From: JAZBPO01 sp963691775
GTDB taxonomy: Bacteria > Pseudomonadota > Gammaproteobacteria > Pseudomonadales > Azotimanducaceae
Direction: 5' to 3'
Length of the DNA: 64,000 nt
Assembly (NCBI GenBank): GCA_963691775.1
Contig: OY829369.1
Location: 4,588,001-4,652,000, forward strand
Part shown: one piece after another, positions 1 through 8,200 of the stretch
Position numbering within the stretch: position 1 is the stretch's first letter
Layout of the letters: each line of letters opens with the position of its first letter
The notes under the pieces: model-generated
What the model saw: the letters and a program-made list of their open reading frames with translations, nothing else
The model's database searches: none
What the model was told of the DNA's origin: nothing
Position numbers and translations under genes: made by a program

Positions 1-834
1 ATGGAGTCGCTGGCGGTCGGTGATCTTTCGAAGATGCGCACGGCACCTGAGGCCGTCGTACGCTACGCGCTCGAATTGGGCGATGCGTCGGTTGCCATGA
101 ACGATCTCATCGGCAGGCGCATCGCGCTGCGCTTCGAGGGCCTCATTCAGTGCGTCGCCTGTGGCCGGAAGACGAAGAAGAGCTTCAATCAAGGCTACTG
201 CTACCCGTGTTTTCAGCGCCTTGCACAGTGCGATTCATGCGTCATGAGCCCGGAGAAGTGCCATTACGACGCAGGTACTTGCCGCGAACCGGAATGGGGC
301 GAGCGCAATTGCATGACCGATCATGTGGTGTACCTTGCGAATTCGACGGGGGTAAAGGTCGGCATCACCCGGGGCAACCAGGTGCCCACGCGCTGGATGG
401 ACCAGGGTGCCAGCGCTGCAGTGGTTTTTGCCCGCACGTCCACGCGGCATCTGGCGGGACTCGTGGAGGTCGCGCTCAAGCAGTTCGTTACCGACCGCAC
501 CCAGTGGCAGCGCCTTCTGAAGGGCGCCCCGGAGCCGCTCGATCTCTTTGAAAAGCGCTCTGAGCTCGCGGCCGAGGCCGGCGACGCCCTTGCGGCATTG
601 CAGGAACGCTTCGGCTTGCAGGCGTTGCAACTTGCAGACGACGAGCAACTCTTCGAGTTTGCCTACCCTGTTGAAGAGTACCCTGCGAAGGTGAAGTCGC
701 TGGCCCTGGAGAAGCTCGGCGAGGTTGAGGGCCAGTTGCTCGGTATCAAAGGTCAGTACCTCATCCTTTCGTCGGGCGTGATCAATATTCGCAAGTATTC
801 GGGGCATCAAGTCGAGCTCCTGGCTGACGCCTGA
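1..834 (+). CDS. DUF2797 domain protein
   Basis: This is a 277-aa DUF2797 protein. The N-terminal half carries a cysteine-rich cluster (CVAC near residue 51, YCYPCF near 67, CDSC near 77, then CH and GTC) that looks like a zinc site. It is followed by the family signature HVVYLANSTGVKVGITR at about residues 108-124, resembling a GIY-YIG-like strand. Function is unknown in the family. The ATG sits at base 1, so an upstream start cannot be excluded, but the length matches typical family members. It lies 44 bp ahead of the aminopeptidase N gene on the same strand and could be cotranscribed with it. Family assignment is firm; the role is not known. Confidence 0.85.
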   Translation: MESLAVGDLSKMRTAPEAVVRYALELGDASVAMNDLIGRRIALRFEGLIQCVACGRKTKKSFNQGYCYPCFQRLAQCDSCVMSPEKCHYDAGTCREPEWGERNCMTDHVVYLANSTGVKVGITRGNQVPTRWMDQGASAAVVFARTSTRHLAGLVEVALKQFVTDRTQWQRLLKGAPEPLDLFEKRSELAAEAGDALAALQERFGLQALQLADDEQLFEFAYPVEEYPAKVKSLALEKLGEVEGQLLGIKGQYLILSSGVINIRKYSGHQVELLADA

Positions 835-878
835 CGGGTGTCGCCGACCCTGAAACAGCCGATCGACTGGAGATCGCC

Positions 879-3566
879 ATGAAAGATGCGCAGCCGCGCG
901 CCATTCGCCGCGCTGACTATCAGCCGCCGGCCTATCTGATCGAGCGTACGAACCTGCGTTTCGAGCTCGAATCGGGCACCACGCGCGTGACGAGCCGGCT
1001 GACAGTGCGCCGCAATCCGGAGGGAGAGGGTGGTGCGCTCGTGCTGGACGGGCAGGCGCTTACGCTCGAATCGGTCGCGCTTGATGGAGAAGCGCTTTCA
1101 GAAAATGCATTCGCCGTCGACGATGAGTCGCTCACGGTGTTCGACGTACCCGAGCACTTTGAATTGGAGGTCGTGACGGGCATTTGCCCGGAAGAGAACA
1201 CGGCGCTTGAGGGGCTCTACCGCAGCGGCGGCATGTACTGCACGCAGTGCGAGGCCGAAGGGTTTCGGCGCATCACCTATTACCTGGACCGGCCCGACGT
1301 GCTTTCCCGTTTCACGACCACGCTCGTGGGCGATGGAGCCGAACTTCCGATCATGTTGTCCAACGGCAACGAGGTCGCCCGAGAGCGTCTCGCGGATGGC
1401 CGCACGGCGGTGACGTGGGAAGACCCGTTCCCCAAGCCGGCGTACCTGTTTGCCCTCGTCGCCGGCACGCTCGAACACATCGAGAGCACCTTCGTGACGA
1501 TGAGTGGGCGCGAGGTCTTGCTGCGCATTTACACGGAGCCCCACAACGTCGACAAGGTCGACTACGCGATGGATGCCCTCAAGCGGTCCATGCGCTGGGA
1601 CGAGGAGGTGTACGGGCGCGAATACGACTTGGACATCTTCATGATCGTTGCCGTCGACGACTTCAACATGGGCGCCATGGAGAACAAGGGGCTCAACATC
1701 TTCAACACGTCCTGCGTGCTCGCGTCGCCAGAAACGACGACCGACGCGGGGTTCCAGCGGGTGGAGGCTGTAGTAGCCCACGAGTACTTCCATAACTGGT
1801 CAGGTAATCGCGTTACCTGTCGCGACTGGTTCCAGCTTTCGTTGAAGGAAGGCTTCACGGTCCTGCGCGACGCCCAGTTCTCCGCAGACATGAACGCCGC
1901 GACCATCAAGCGCATCGAGGATGCGAACTTCCTGCGGACGATGCAGTTCGCGGAAGATGCCGGGCCGATGGCGCATCCGATCCGGCCGGATTCCTTCATC
2001 GAAATCTCGAATTTCTACACCCTTACCGTGTACGAAAAAGGCGCTGAGGTTGTTCGGATGATTCGCACGCTGCTCGGCCCGGAGCGGTTTCGCGCCGGTA
2101 CGGATTTGTACTTTGAACGCCACGATGGTCAGGCCGTGACCTGTGACGACTTCGTGATCGCGATGGAGGATGCCTCGGATGTCGATCTGGGGCAGTTCCG
2201 GAACTGGTACTCGCAGGCGGGTACGCCCCGCGTTCGCGTAGAGAGTTCTTACGACGCGGATGCGCAGGCCCTGACGCTCGAATTCGAACAGTCCTGTCCA
2301 CCGTCACCCGGACAGAGTGAGAAAGCGCCGTTCGTCATTCCCTTCGCGATCGGCGCGCTCGACGCAGCCGGAAACGAGCTTCTGGGCGCCGCCGGTCCGG
2401 AGGCCGTGACGGTCGCGTGCGATGCGCGCATCGACAATCCCTTGGGCGATGGCACCGTCGTCGTCCAACTCGCGGAATCGCGCACGTCCTTGCGGATCGA
2501 GGGGGTCGATCAGCCCCCGGCGATGTCGCTGCACCGCGACTTCTCCGCGCCGGTCATCGTCGAGGCTGAGCCCTCGCTCGAGTCCCTCGCGTTCCTCGTG
2601 GCACATGACAGTGACGGTTTCGCGCGCTGGGATGCTGCGCAAGCGTTCTATTCGCGCGTGCTACTGAAGCGGGTAACGGGTGAGTCGGACGAGACGCCTT
2701 CGTTGCTGTTGGAAACCGTCGATGCGCTGGTTACCGAGGCGTTGCAGGCGCCTGACAACAGCGAGGCGCGTGCACTGGCGGCCGCGATGCTGACATTGCC
2801 GAGTGAAGAGTACCTCGCGCAACAGATGAGCGTGGTGGACGTTGAGGGCATTCACGCCGCGCGCTCCGGCATGCGCCGTGAGCTTGCCGAGCGCTTTTCG
2901 GGGCAATGGCGACGATTGTTCGAGGCGAATGCATCCCAGGGCGCCTATGTACCTGATGCACGCGGATTCGCGCGCCGTGCGCTTGGCGCTCTCGCGCTGG
3001 CCTACTGGGTTGAGTGCGAAGATGGTGAGGGTTTGGACGCAGCACGTGCGCTTTACGAGCGCGCGGACAACATGACGGAGCGCCTCGCCGCACTCAGGAC
3101 TATCGCCTGGCACCCAGGCGCGGCGGATCGCAACGAGGTGCTGGACAACTTTCTCGCTCGCTTCCGCTCTGAGGCGCTGGTGGTGGATCAGTGGTTTGCC
3201 ACGCAGGCGCTCCGAGCCTCTCCTGATGTGATCGAGGACGTACGCCGTCTCGAGGGACACGAGGCTTTTGATGCACGAAATCCGAACAAGCTGCGCGCGC
3301 TGATCGGTGCGTTCTGCAATCAGAATCCGATTGGATTCCACGCCCCGGGCGGGGAGGGTTATCAGTACCTCGCGGACTGGGCGATTCGCTTGAATACCCA
3401 GAATCCGCAGATGGCGGCGAGACTGCTCACTCCGCTGACGCGCTGGCGGCGCTTTGACGCTCCGAGACAGGAGCGAATGCGCGCAGCGCTTCTGCGAATC
3501 AGCGAGGCCGACGGGCTATCTAAGGACGTATTCGAGGTCGTGAGCAAGGCTTTGACGAGTGAGTGA
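879..3566 (+). CDS. pepN: Aminopeptidase N (M1 zinc metallopeptidase)
   Basis: Cytoplasmic M1-family alanyl aminopeptidase that removes N-terminal residues from peptides during protein turnover. The 895-aa product is close to the E. coli enzyme (870 aa). It contains the exopeptidase motif GAMEN at about residue 264 and the zinc site HEYFHNW at about 301, with the third zinc ligand in LKEGFT some 19 residues later. Beta-sandwich and alpha-helical C-terminal regions follow, as in PepN. GGAG lies about 8 nt before the ATG at 879. Its last 8 bases overlap the GTG start of the next gene. Confidence 0.97.
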   Translation: MKDAQPRAIRRADYQPPAYLIERTNLRFELESGTTRVTSRLTVRRNPEGEGGALVLDGQALTLESVALDGEALSENAFAVDDESLTVFDVPEHFELEVVTGICPEENTALEGLYRSGGMYCTQCEAEGFRRITYYLDRPDVLSRFTTTLVGDGAELPIMLSNGNEVARERLADGRTAVTWEDPFPKPAYLFALVAGTLEHIESTFVTMSGREVLLRIYTEPHNVDKVDYAMDALKRSMRWDEEVYGREYDLDIFMIVAVDDFNMGAMENKGLNIFNTSCVLASPETTTDAGFQRVEAVVAHEYFHNWSGNRVTCRDWFQLSLKEGFTVLRDAQFSADMNAATIKRIEDANFLRTMQFAEDAGPMAHPIRPDSFIEISNFYTLTVYEKGAEVVRMIRTLLGPERFRAGTDLYFERHDGQAVTCDDFVIAMEDASDVDLGQFRNWYSQAGTPRVRVESSYDADAQALTLEFEQSCPPSPGQSEKAPFVIPFAIGALDAAGNELLGAAGPEAVTVACDARIDNPLGDGTVVVQLAESRTSLRIEGVDQPPAMSLHRDFSAPVIVEAEPSLESLAFLVAHDSDGFARWDAAQAFYSRVLLKRVTGESDETPSLLLETVDALVTEALQAPDNSEARALAAAMLTLPSEEYLAQQMSVVDVEGIHAARSGMRRELAERFSGQWRRLFEANASQGAYVPDARGFARRALGALALAYWVECEDGEGLDAARALYERADNMTERLAALRTIAWHPGAADRNEVLDNFLARFRSEALVVDQWFATQALRASPDVIEDVRRLEGHEAFDARNPNKLRALIGAFCNQNPIGFHAPGGEGYQYLADWAIRLNTQNPQMAARLLTPLTRWRRFDAPRQERMRAALLRISEADGLSKDVFEVVSKALTSE

Positions 3567-4131
3567 ATCCAAGACAGGCATGTCGATCGACGTTGGTGAG
3601 AATCGTCGCGCCACGAAGTATTCCAGGCGCGAAATGCTTCTGCGCGTGCTGTGGATACCTGGGCAGCTCTTGTTCCAGCTGACGCCAAGAACGGCCTTTG
3701 CGGCGCGTGCAGCACTGCTTCGCATTTTCGGCGCGAAAGTCGGAAGACACGTACACGTTTATAGGACAGCAAGAATCTATATCCCCTTCAATCTGGAGAT
3801 CGGCGATGAGGCTTCGATAGGGGAGTGGGCTTTGGTGTACTCACTTGGCCCCGTCAAGATCGGCGCTCGCGCGACGATTTCACATCAATCGCACCTTTGC
3901 GCTGGCACGCATGACTATCGCAACCCGGCGATGCCGTTGGAGCGCAGCGCTCTCACGATTGGGCCTGACGCTTGGGTTTGCGCAGACGCGTTTGTTGGTC
4001 CAGGGGTGTCTGTAGGGGAGGGCGCCATCGTGGGCGCGCGTGGCGTCGTTACGCGTGACATTCCTGACTGGACGGTTTTTGCGGGTAATCCGGCGCAAGA
4101 AATTGGCAAGCGAGAGGTGGCTGCGCGGTGA
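3559..4131 (+). CDS. WcaF-like hexapeptide-repeat acetyltransferase
   Basis: A 190-aa left-handed beta-helix acyltransferase of the colanic-acid WcaF/maltose-acetyltransferase type. A basic amphipathic N-terminus (LRVLWIPGQLLFQLTPR) is followed by hexapeptide repeats from about residue 60 (GAKVGRHVHVYRTARI, IGDEASIGEWALV, IGARATISHQSHL) and a closing FAGNPAQEIGKR segment. It presumably O-acetylates a sugar in surface polysaccharide. It starts at GTG 3559, overlapping pepN by 8 nt; an ATG at 3580 is an alternative. Its stop overlaps the GTG of the glycosyltransferase that follows (GTGA), so the two are translationally coupled. The exact acceptor cannot be read from sequence. Confidence 0.85.
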   Translation: MSESKTGMSIDVGENRRATKYSRREMLLRVLWIPGQLLFQLTPRTAFAARAALLRIFGAKVGRHVHVYRTARIYIPFNLEIGDEASIGEWALVYSLGPVKIGARATISHQSHLCAGTHDYRNPAMPLERSALTIGPDAWVCADAFVGPGVSVGEGAIVGARGVVTRDIPDWTVFAGNPAQEIGKREVAAR

Positions 4132-4958
4132 ATGAAACTCGTCCCATTCCCGTCACAGTGATCATCCCCGTTCGGAACGAAGAATCGAGTCTCGCGGCCT
4201 GCTTAACGCCGCTTGGTCGCCTGAGTCGCGTAGTAGTCGTTGATTCGGGATCGACAGACGGAACGGAAGCGATCGCGCGCGAGTTCGGTGCGGAGTGGCT
4301 GACGTTCGAGTGGAACGGCCACTTTCCCAAAAAGCGCAATTGGGTTCTTGAAACCCTTGATTTCGACACCGAGTGGGTTCTTTTTCTGGACGCTGATGAA
4401 GTCGTCGATGAAGTCTTTCTTGACGAACTCGCAGACGCAGTGGCTTTGGGCGTGTTCGACGGGTTCTGGTTGACCTACACGTGTTCGTTCATGGGAGCGC
4501 GGCTTCGGTTTGGCCTCCCTCAGCGCAAACTAGCTCTTTTTCGAGCAAACGCGGGGCGGTATGAGCGAATAGAAGAAGAGCGATGGAGCGAGCTGGATAT
4601 GGAGATTCACGAACATCCGATCGTGGATGGTCGTGTCGGGAGGATCTCCGCCCCCATTCGCCACGATGACTATCGAGGGCTCGAACATTACATCTCTAAG
4701 CACAACAGCTATTCATCCTGGGAGGCCGCACGTTTCATTGCGTTGCAAAGCGCGCCCGAGTCTTGGGCACAGCTGACGGGCCGGCAACGCGTGAAATATC
4801 GACTAATGGCGACACCCTTGCTTGCGCCCATCTACTTCTTTTTCACTTACGTGGTGCGCCTGGGCTTCCTGGACGGGCGCGCCGGGCTGGCGTTCGCGGC
4901 GCTCAAGTACGGTTACTTCCTGCAAATCCAGCTGAAGATTCGCGAGGCTCGGGCCTAG
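4128..4958 (+). CDS. Family 2 glycosyltransferase (WaaE/KdtX-like)
   Basis: A 276-aa GT-A fold glycosyltransferase. The nucleotide-sugar binding strand VTVIIPVRNEE lies at about residues 9-19, VVDSGSTDGT at about 38-47, and the metal-binding DXD equivalent LFLDADE at about 86-92. The body (KKRNWVLE, FGLPQRKLALFR, HDDYRGLEHYISKHNSYS) resembles the WaaE/KdtX lipopolysaccharide-core glucosyltransferase group. The C-terminus has a hydrophobic, probably membrane-associated segment. The start is GTG at 4128 with a GAGAGG-type ribosome site about 8 nt upstream, coupled by GTGA to the acetyltransferase. It converges on the WecA-like gene with only 10 bp between stops. Donor and acceptor sugars are unknown. 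Confidence 0.88.
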   Translation: MNETRPIPVTVIIPVRNEESSLAACLTPLGRLSRVVVVDSGSTDGTEAIAREFGAEWLTFEWNGHFPKKRNWVLETLDFDTEWVLFLDADEVVDEVFLDELADAVALGVFDGFWLTYTCSFMGARLRFGLPQRKLALFRANAGRYERIEEERWSELDMEIHEHPIVDGRVGRISAPIRHDDYRGLEHYISKHNSYSSWEAARFIALQSAPESWAQLTGRQRVKYRLMATPLLAPIYFFFTYVVRLGFLDGRAGLAFAALKYGYFLQIQLKIREARA

Positions 4959-4968
4959 GAACGCTGTT

Positions 4969-6075
4969 CTAGCGGGCTGCCTGGGGCTGGGCCGGTGCTT
5001 CATGCGACGCGACGACTGGTCGCCTCCGATGCCCCGAAACGGCAGCGCCCACGTAGCCAATGAATGCTACGACGAGCGACAAGAAGGACCAGGCGTCAGG
5101 AACGTTCGCGAATTCCATGGCAAGGCCCACGAGCGCTAAAGAGGTGGACCCAGTCAGTACGGCGGCAAGCGCCTGCGGGCGGCTGAGGCCATGATCAGCA
5201 AGCAAATGATGTACATGGTTGCGATCGGCGCTGAGCGGTGAACGGCCCTGCATGGTGCGATAACCCATCACGAAGAAAGTGTCGAACAGCGGGAGGGCTG
5301 CGAGCCAGAGTGCAGTCACGGGTTTGATGTACGCCTGATCGCCCTGAGCTCCGCTTACGAGGCTCGTTCCGACAATGAGACCTAGCAGCATTGCGCCGCT
5401 GTCTCCGAGGAAGCTTTTGGGCAGGCGGCCTGCTGCGCCAGCCATGTTGAACAGCAGAAATATGGGCAGTGCGCCTGCGGTCACGATAAGCAGGTGGGGG
5501 GGCGCGCTGCCGGCCAGCGCCGAAGCGACGATCAATCCTGTGAGCGCAATGAGGGCTACGCCAGCGGCTTGCCCGTCTGTTCCGTCGAGCATGTTGAAGG
5601 CATTCATCGCAGCCGCTATTGCCGCGATGGTGATCCAAGGACCGATGGGCCCCAATTCGAATACGGCGCCGTTCGCCGCAATGCGTCCGAGATCGACAAG
5701 TGTATAGCCCGCGAATACGACCACCAGCGTTCCGAGGAGCAGTTGAATCACCAAGCGGAGCAGTGCCGATAGGTCGTATCTGTCGTCCAAGCTGCCGATC
5801 AATGTCGTCACGGCTGCGATGGAGATCAGGCGCCATTCAACGAAGGCCGACGGAAGGGCTAATCCGGTTATCGCTAATACTGTAAGCAATGCAGGCCCGC
5901 CGACTAGAGGTATGGCCCCGGAGTGTTGCTTGCGAATGCCGTCGGGACGGTCGAGAAGTCCGAGCGGCCGTGCCATGGAGGCCCACAAAATCATGGCCCC
6001 GCTCATGAGTACCGCGCTCGCGATTGCTAGTTGGATAGCGTGCATGTGCCTTCCGTGCCTTTTTGCCAGGCGCAT
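4969..6075 (-). CDS. WecA/MraY-type undecaprenyl-phosphate sugar-1-phosphate transferase
   Basis: A 368-aa polytopic membrane enzyme (about ten hydrophobic segments) that should transfer a HexNAc-1-phosphate from a UDP sugar to undecaprenyl phosphate, the first step of a polymer repeat unit. Signature motifs are present: DDRYD at about 97-101, NAFNMLDGTDG at about 158-168 and the HHHL-like NHVHHLLADHG near 288. It belongs with the WecA/TagO side of the family rather than MraY, since it sits outside a cell-wall cluster. ATG 6075 is the longest start; ATG 6045 is also possible but its Shine-Dalgarno is only 3 nt away. With the upstream acetyltransferase, the GT2 and the UDP-xylose synthase it suggests exopolysaccharide or O-antigen synthesis. 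Confidence 0.9.
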   Translation of the reverse strand: MRLAKRHGRHMHAIQLAIASAVLMSGAMILWASMARPLGLLDRPDGIRKQHSGAIPLVGGPALLTVLAITGLALPSAFVEWRLISIAAVTTLIGSLDDRYDLSALLRLVIQLLLGTLVVVFAGYTLVDLGRIAANGAVFELGPIGPWITIAAIAAAMNAFNMLDGTDGQAAGVALIALTGLIVASALAGSAPPHLLIVTAGALPIFLLFNMAGAAGRLPKSFLGDSGAMLLGLIVGTSLVSGAQGDQAYIKPVTALWLAALPLFDTFFVMGYRTMQGRSPLSADRNHVHHLLADHGLSRPQALAAVLTGSTSLALVGLAMEFANVPDAWSFLSLVVAFIGYVGAAVSGHRRRPVVASHEAPAQPQAAR

Positions 6076-6239
6076 CCGGCGCTTGGCCTACTTCAGTCCG
6101 GTTCCGTGTTCGATTATGGCAAACAACGCGTTTACGGAATGTTACTGAGTGTAGCGGAATCACACTAGATGCGTGACATGGCGCACATTCTAGCGCCAAG
6201 CTGAGGAAATTGGTCACATTTTCTGCAGTGCATCAGATT

Positions 6240-7085
6240 TCAGCTTTCGAGGCCGTGATCCATATCGAAAGCAGGTGAGTCACACGCTGGCGTGCCGACG
6301 GCCTTGGCCGGTACGCCGGCCACCGTTGTATGGGCTGGGACATCGGCTAGGACTACCGAGCCCGCGCCGATCTTGGCGCCTTCCCCGATTTCGATGTTGC
6401 CGATCACCTTTGCCCCCGCGGCGAGCAGGACACCGCGTCTGATCTTGGGATGGCGATCGCCGCCTTCCTTGCCCGTACCGCCCAGCGTGACCGAATGCAG
6501 GATCGAAACATCGTCCTCGATCACGCTGGTTTCGCCGATCACGATTCCCGAAGCATGGTCGAACATGATGCCGCTGCCGATTTGTGCTGCAGGGTGGATG
6601 TCCACGTCGAGGCGTTTACTCACCTGGCCCTGCATCAGCAGCGCCAGCGTGGAGCGGCCATTGCGCCAGAGCCAGTGTGCTACGCGGTGCGCTTGCAGCG
6701 CCTGGAAACCCTTGAAGAACAGCATGGGGATCGAGAAGTGGTGGCATGCCGGATCGCGCGTGTGGGTTGCTATGGTGTCGATCTCTGCGGCCTTCAGGAT
6801 CGATGCGTCCTGCCCATAGGCCTCGCGGAGCACCTCTCGAATCGCCATCGCCGGAAACACGTTGCTTTCGAGCAGAGTGGCCAGTTGGTAGGAAAGTCCG
6901 GCCCCTAGATCCTCGTGGTCGAGAATCGTTGCGTGGAAAAAGCTGCCCAGAGAGGGTTCCTCTGCGCTCAATTGCCGCGCCTCTGCCCGGATCGCGTCCC
7001 ACAGGGTCGGTGCGCCGCCGAACTGCTGCTTCGAAAGCGACTGTGCGACCTCTGCGGCGTGCCGTGCATCGATGGCTTCATTCAT
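6240..7085 (-). CDS. cysE: Serine O-acetyltransferase
   Basis: Acetyl-CoA:L-serine O-acetyltransferase, the committed step of cysteine synthesis. The 281-aa protein has the alpha-helical N-terminal SATase domain (about residues 20-130) and a left-handed beta-helix from about 155 (HPAAQIGSGIMFDHASGIVIG, VSILHSVTLGG, KIRRGVLLAAGAKVIGNIEIG), ending in VAGVPAKAVG. Length matches E. coli CysE (273 aa). The helix-capping and His/Asp region (FDHASG) is intact. The C-terminal tail (DMDHGLES) ends in Ser rather than the usual Ile, so the classic CysE-CysK tail docking may be weak (inference). The upstream neighbour is the UDP-glucuronate decarboxylase gene, 74 bp away. Confidence 0.95.
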   Translation of the reverse strand: MNEAIDARHAAEVAQSLSKQQFGGAPTLWDAIRAEARQLSAEEPSLGSFFHATILDHEDLGAGLSYQLATLLESNVFPAMAIREVLREAYGQDASILKAAEIDTIATHTRDPACHHFSIPMLFFKGFQALQAHRVAHWLWRNGRSTLALLMQGQVSKRLDVDIHPAAQIGSGIMFDHASGIVIGETSVIEDDVSILHSVTLGGTGKEGGDRHPKIRRGVLLAAGAKVIGNIEIGEGAKIGAGSVVLADVPAHTTVAGVPAKAVGTPACDSPAFDMDHGLES

Positions 7086-7159
7086 GCGCGCGACCCCTTC
7101 TTGTCTGATGTACGACCTTGCGCGGCTTGTATGCCAGAAGAAAGTAGGGTGGCCCGTGA

Positions 7160-8134
7160 TCAGCTGACCCAGATGGTCTTCTCGCGCAGGAACTGCGAGA
7201 AGTACTCGGTCGTCCGTGCGAGGCCTTCGTCAAGCTGGATCGTCGGCTCCCAATCGAGTGCCTGCCTTGCGGCATCGACGACGGGACGCCGCTGGGTGGG
7301 GTCATCCTGGGGCAGCGGCTCATGGATGATCTCGGAGTTCGAGCCGGTGAGCGCCACGACCTTCTGGGCGAGTTCGAGGATCGTGAATTCGCCCGGGTTC
7401 CCCAGATTGATCGGCCCCGTGAGCGGCCCGTCCGCGTCCATAAACCGGATAAAGCCTTCGATCAGGTCGTCCGCGTAGCAGAACGAACGGGTTTGTGAGC
7501 CGTCGCCATAGATCGTGATGGGCTCGCCGGAGAGCGCCTGCACGATGAAGTTCGACACCACGCGTCCGTCTTTTGGGTGCATGCGAGGGCCGTAGGTGTT
7601 GAAGATGCGCGCCACGCGAATATCCACGCCGTGCGAGCGGTTGTAGTCAAAGAAAAGCGTTTCGGCGCATCGCTTACCCTCGTCGTAGCAGGCGCGCGGA
7701 CCGATCGGATTGACGCTGCCTCTGTACGATTCGGGTTGAGGGTGCATCTCCGGGTCGCCATACACCTCGCTGGTGGACGCCTGGAAGATGCGGGCGCCCA
7801 GGCGCTTGGCAAGCCCCAGCATGTTCATCGCGCCCAGCACGCTGGTCTTCGTCGTCTGGATCGGATTGTGCTGGTAATGGATCGGCGACGCTGGGCACGC
7901 GAGATTGAAGATCGCGTCGACCTCGATGCGGAGCGGGTCGGCGATGTCATGGCGAAGCAGTTCGAATCTCGGATGGGCGAGCAGGTGTTCGATGTTCTCC
8001 TTGCGGCCGGTCTGGAAGTTGTCGACGCAGACAACCTCATCGCCGCGGTCGATCAAGCGATCGCACAGGTGCGAGCCAAGGAAGCCGGCACCGCCGGTGA
8101 CGAGGTAGCGCTTGCGGAGGTGAATGTTGGCCAA
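7160..8134 (-). CDS. uxs: UDP-glucuronate decarboxylase (UDP-xylose synthase)
   Basis: Short-chain dehydrogenase/reductase that oxidises and decarboxylates UDP-glucuronate to UDP-xylose with bound NAD+. From the proposed start, the Rossmann motif VTGGAGFLGSHL is at about residues 12-23; the catalytic Thr/Ser region STSEVYGDPEMHPQPESY and the ARACYDEGKR Tyr-Lys pair follow, as in bacterial UXS. The frame is open back to GTG 8200, directly against the batD stop, but a TTG at 8134 preceded by AGGA leaves only family-typical sequence (about 324 aa). ATG 8173 is a third option. A TATGCT -10-like hexamer lies just upstream of the TTG. UDP-xylose would feed polysaccharide made with the neighbouring transferases (inference). 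Confidence 0.9.
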   Translation of the reverse strand: MANIHLRKRYLVTGGAGFLGSHLCDRLIDRGDEVVCVDNFQTGRKENIEHLLAHPRFELLRHDIADPLRIEVDAIFNLACPASPIHYQHNPIQTTKTSVLGAMNMLGLAKRLGARIFQASTSEVYGDPEMHPQPESYRGSVNPIGPRACYDEGKRCAETLFFDYNRSHGVDIRVARIFNTYGPRMHPKDGRVVSNFIVQALSGEPITIYGDGSQTRSFCYADDLIEGFIRFMDADGPLTGPINLGNPGEFTILELAQKVVALTGSNSEIIHEPLPQDDPTQRRPVVDAARQALDWEPTIQLDEGLARTTEYFSQFLREKTIWVS

Positions 8135-8200
8135 AATCCAATCCTGTTTGCTCGCTGGGGCGCGCGCGAGCATAGCGCAGCCATCGCTGCGTCGGGACAC

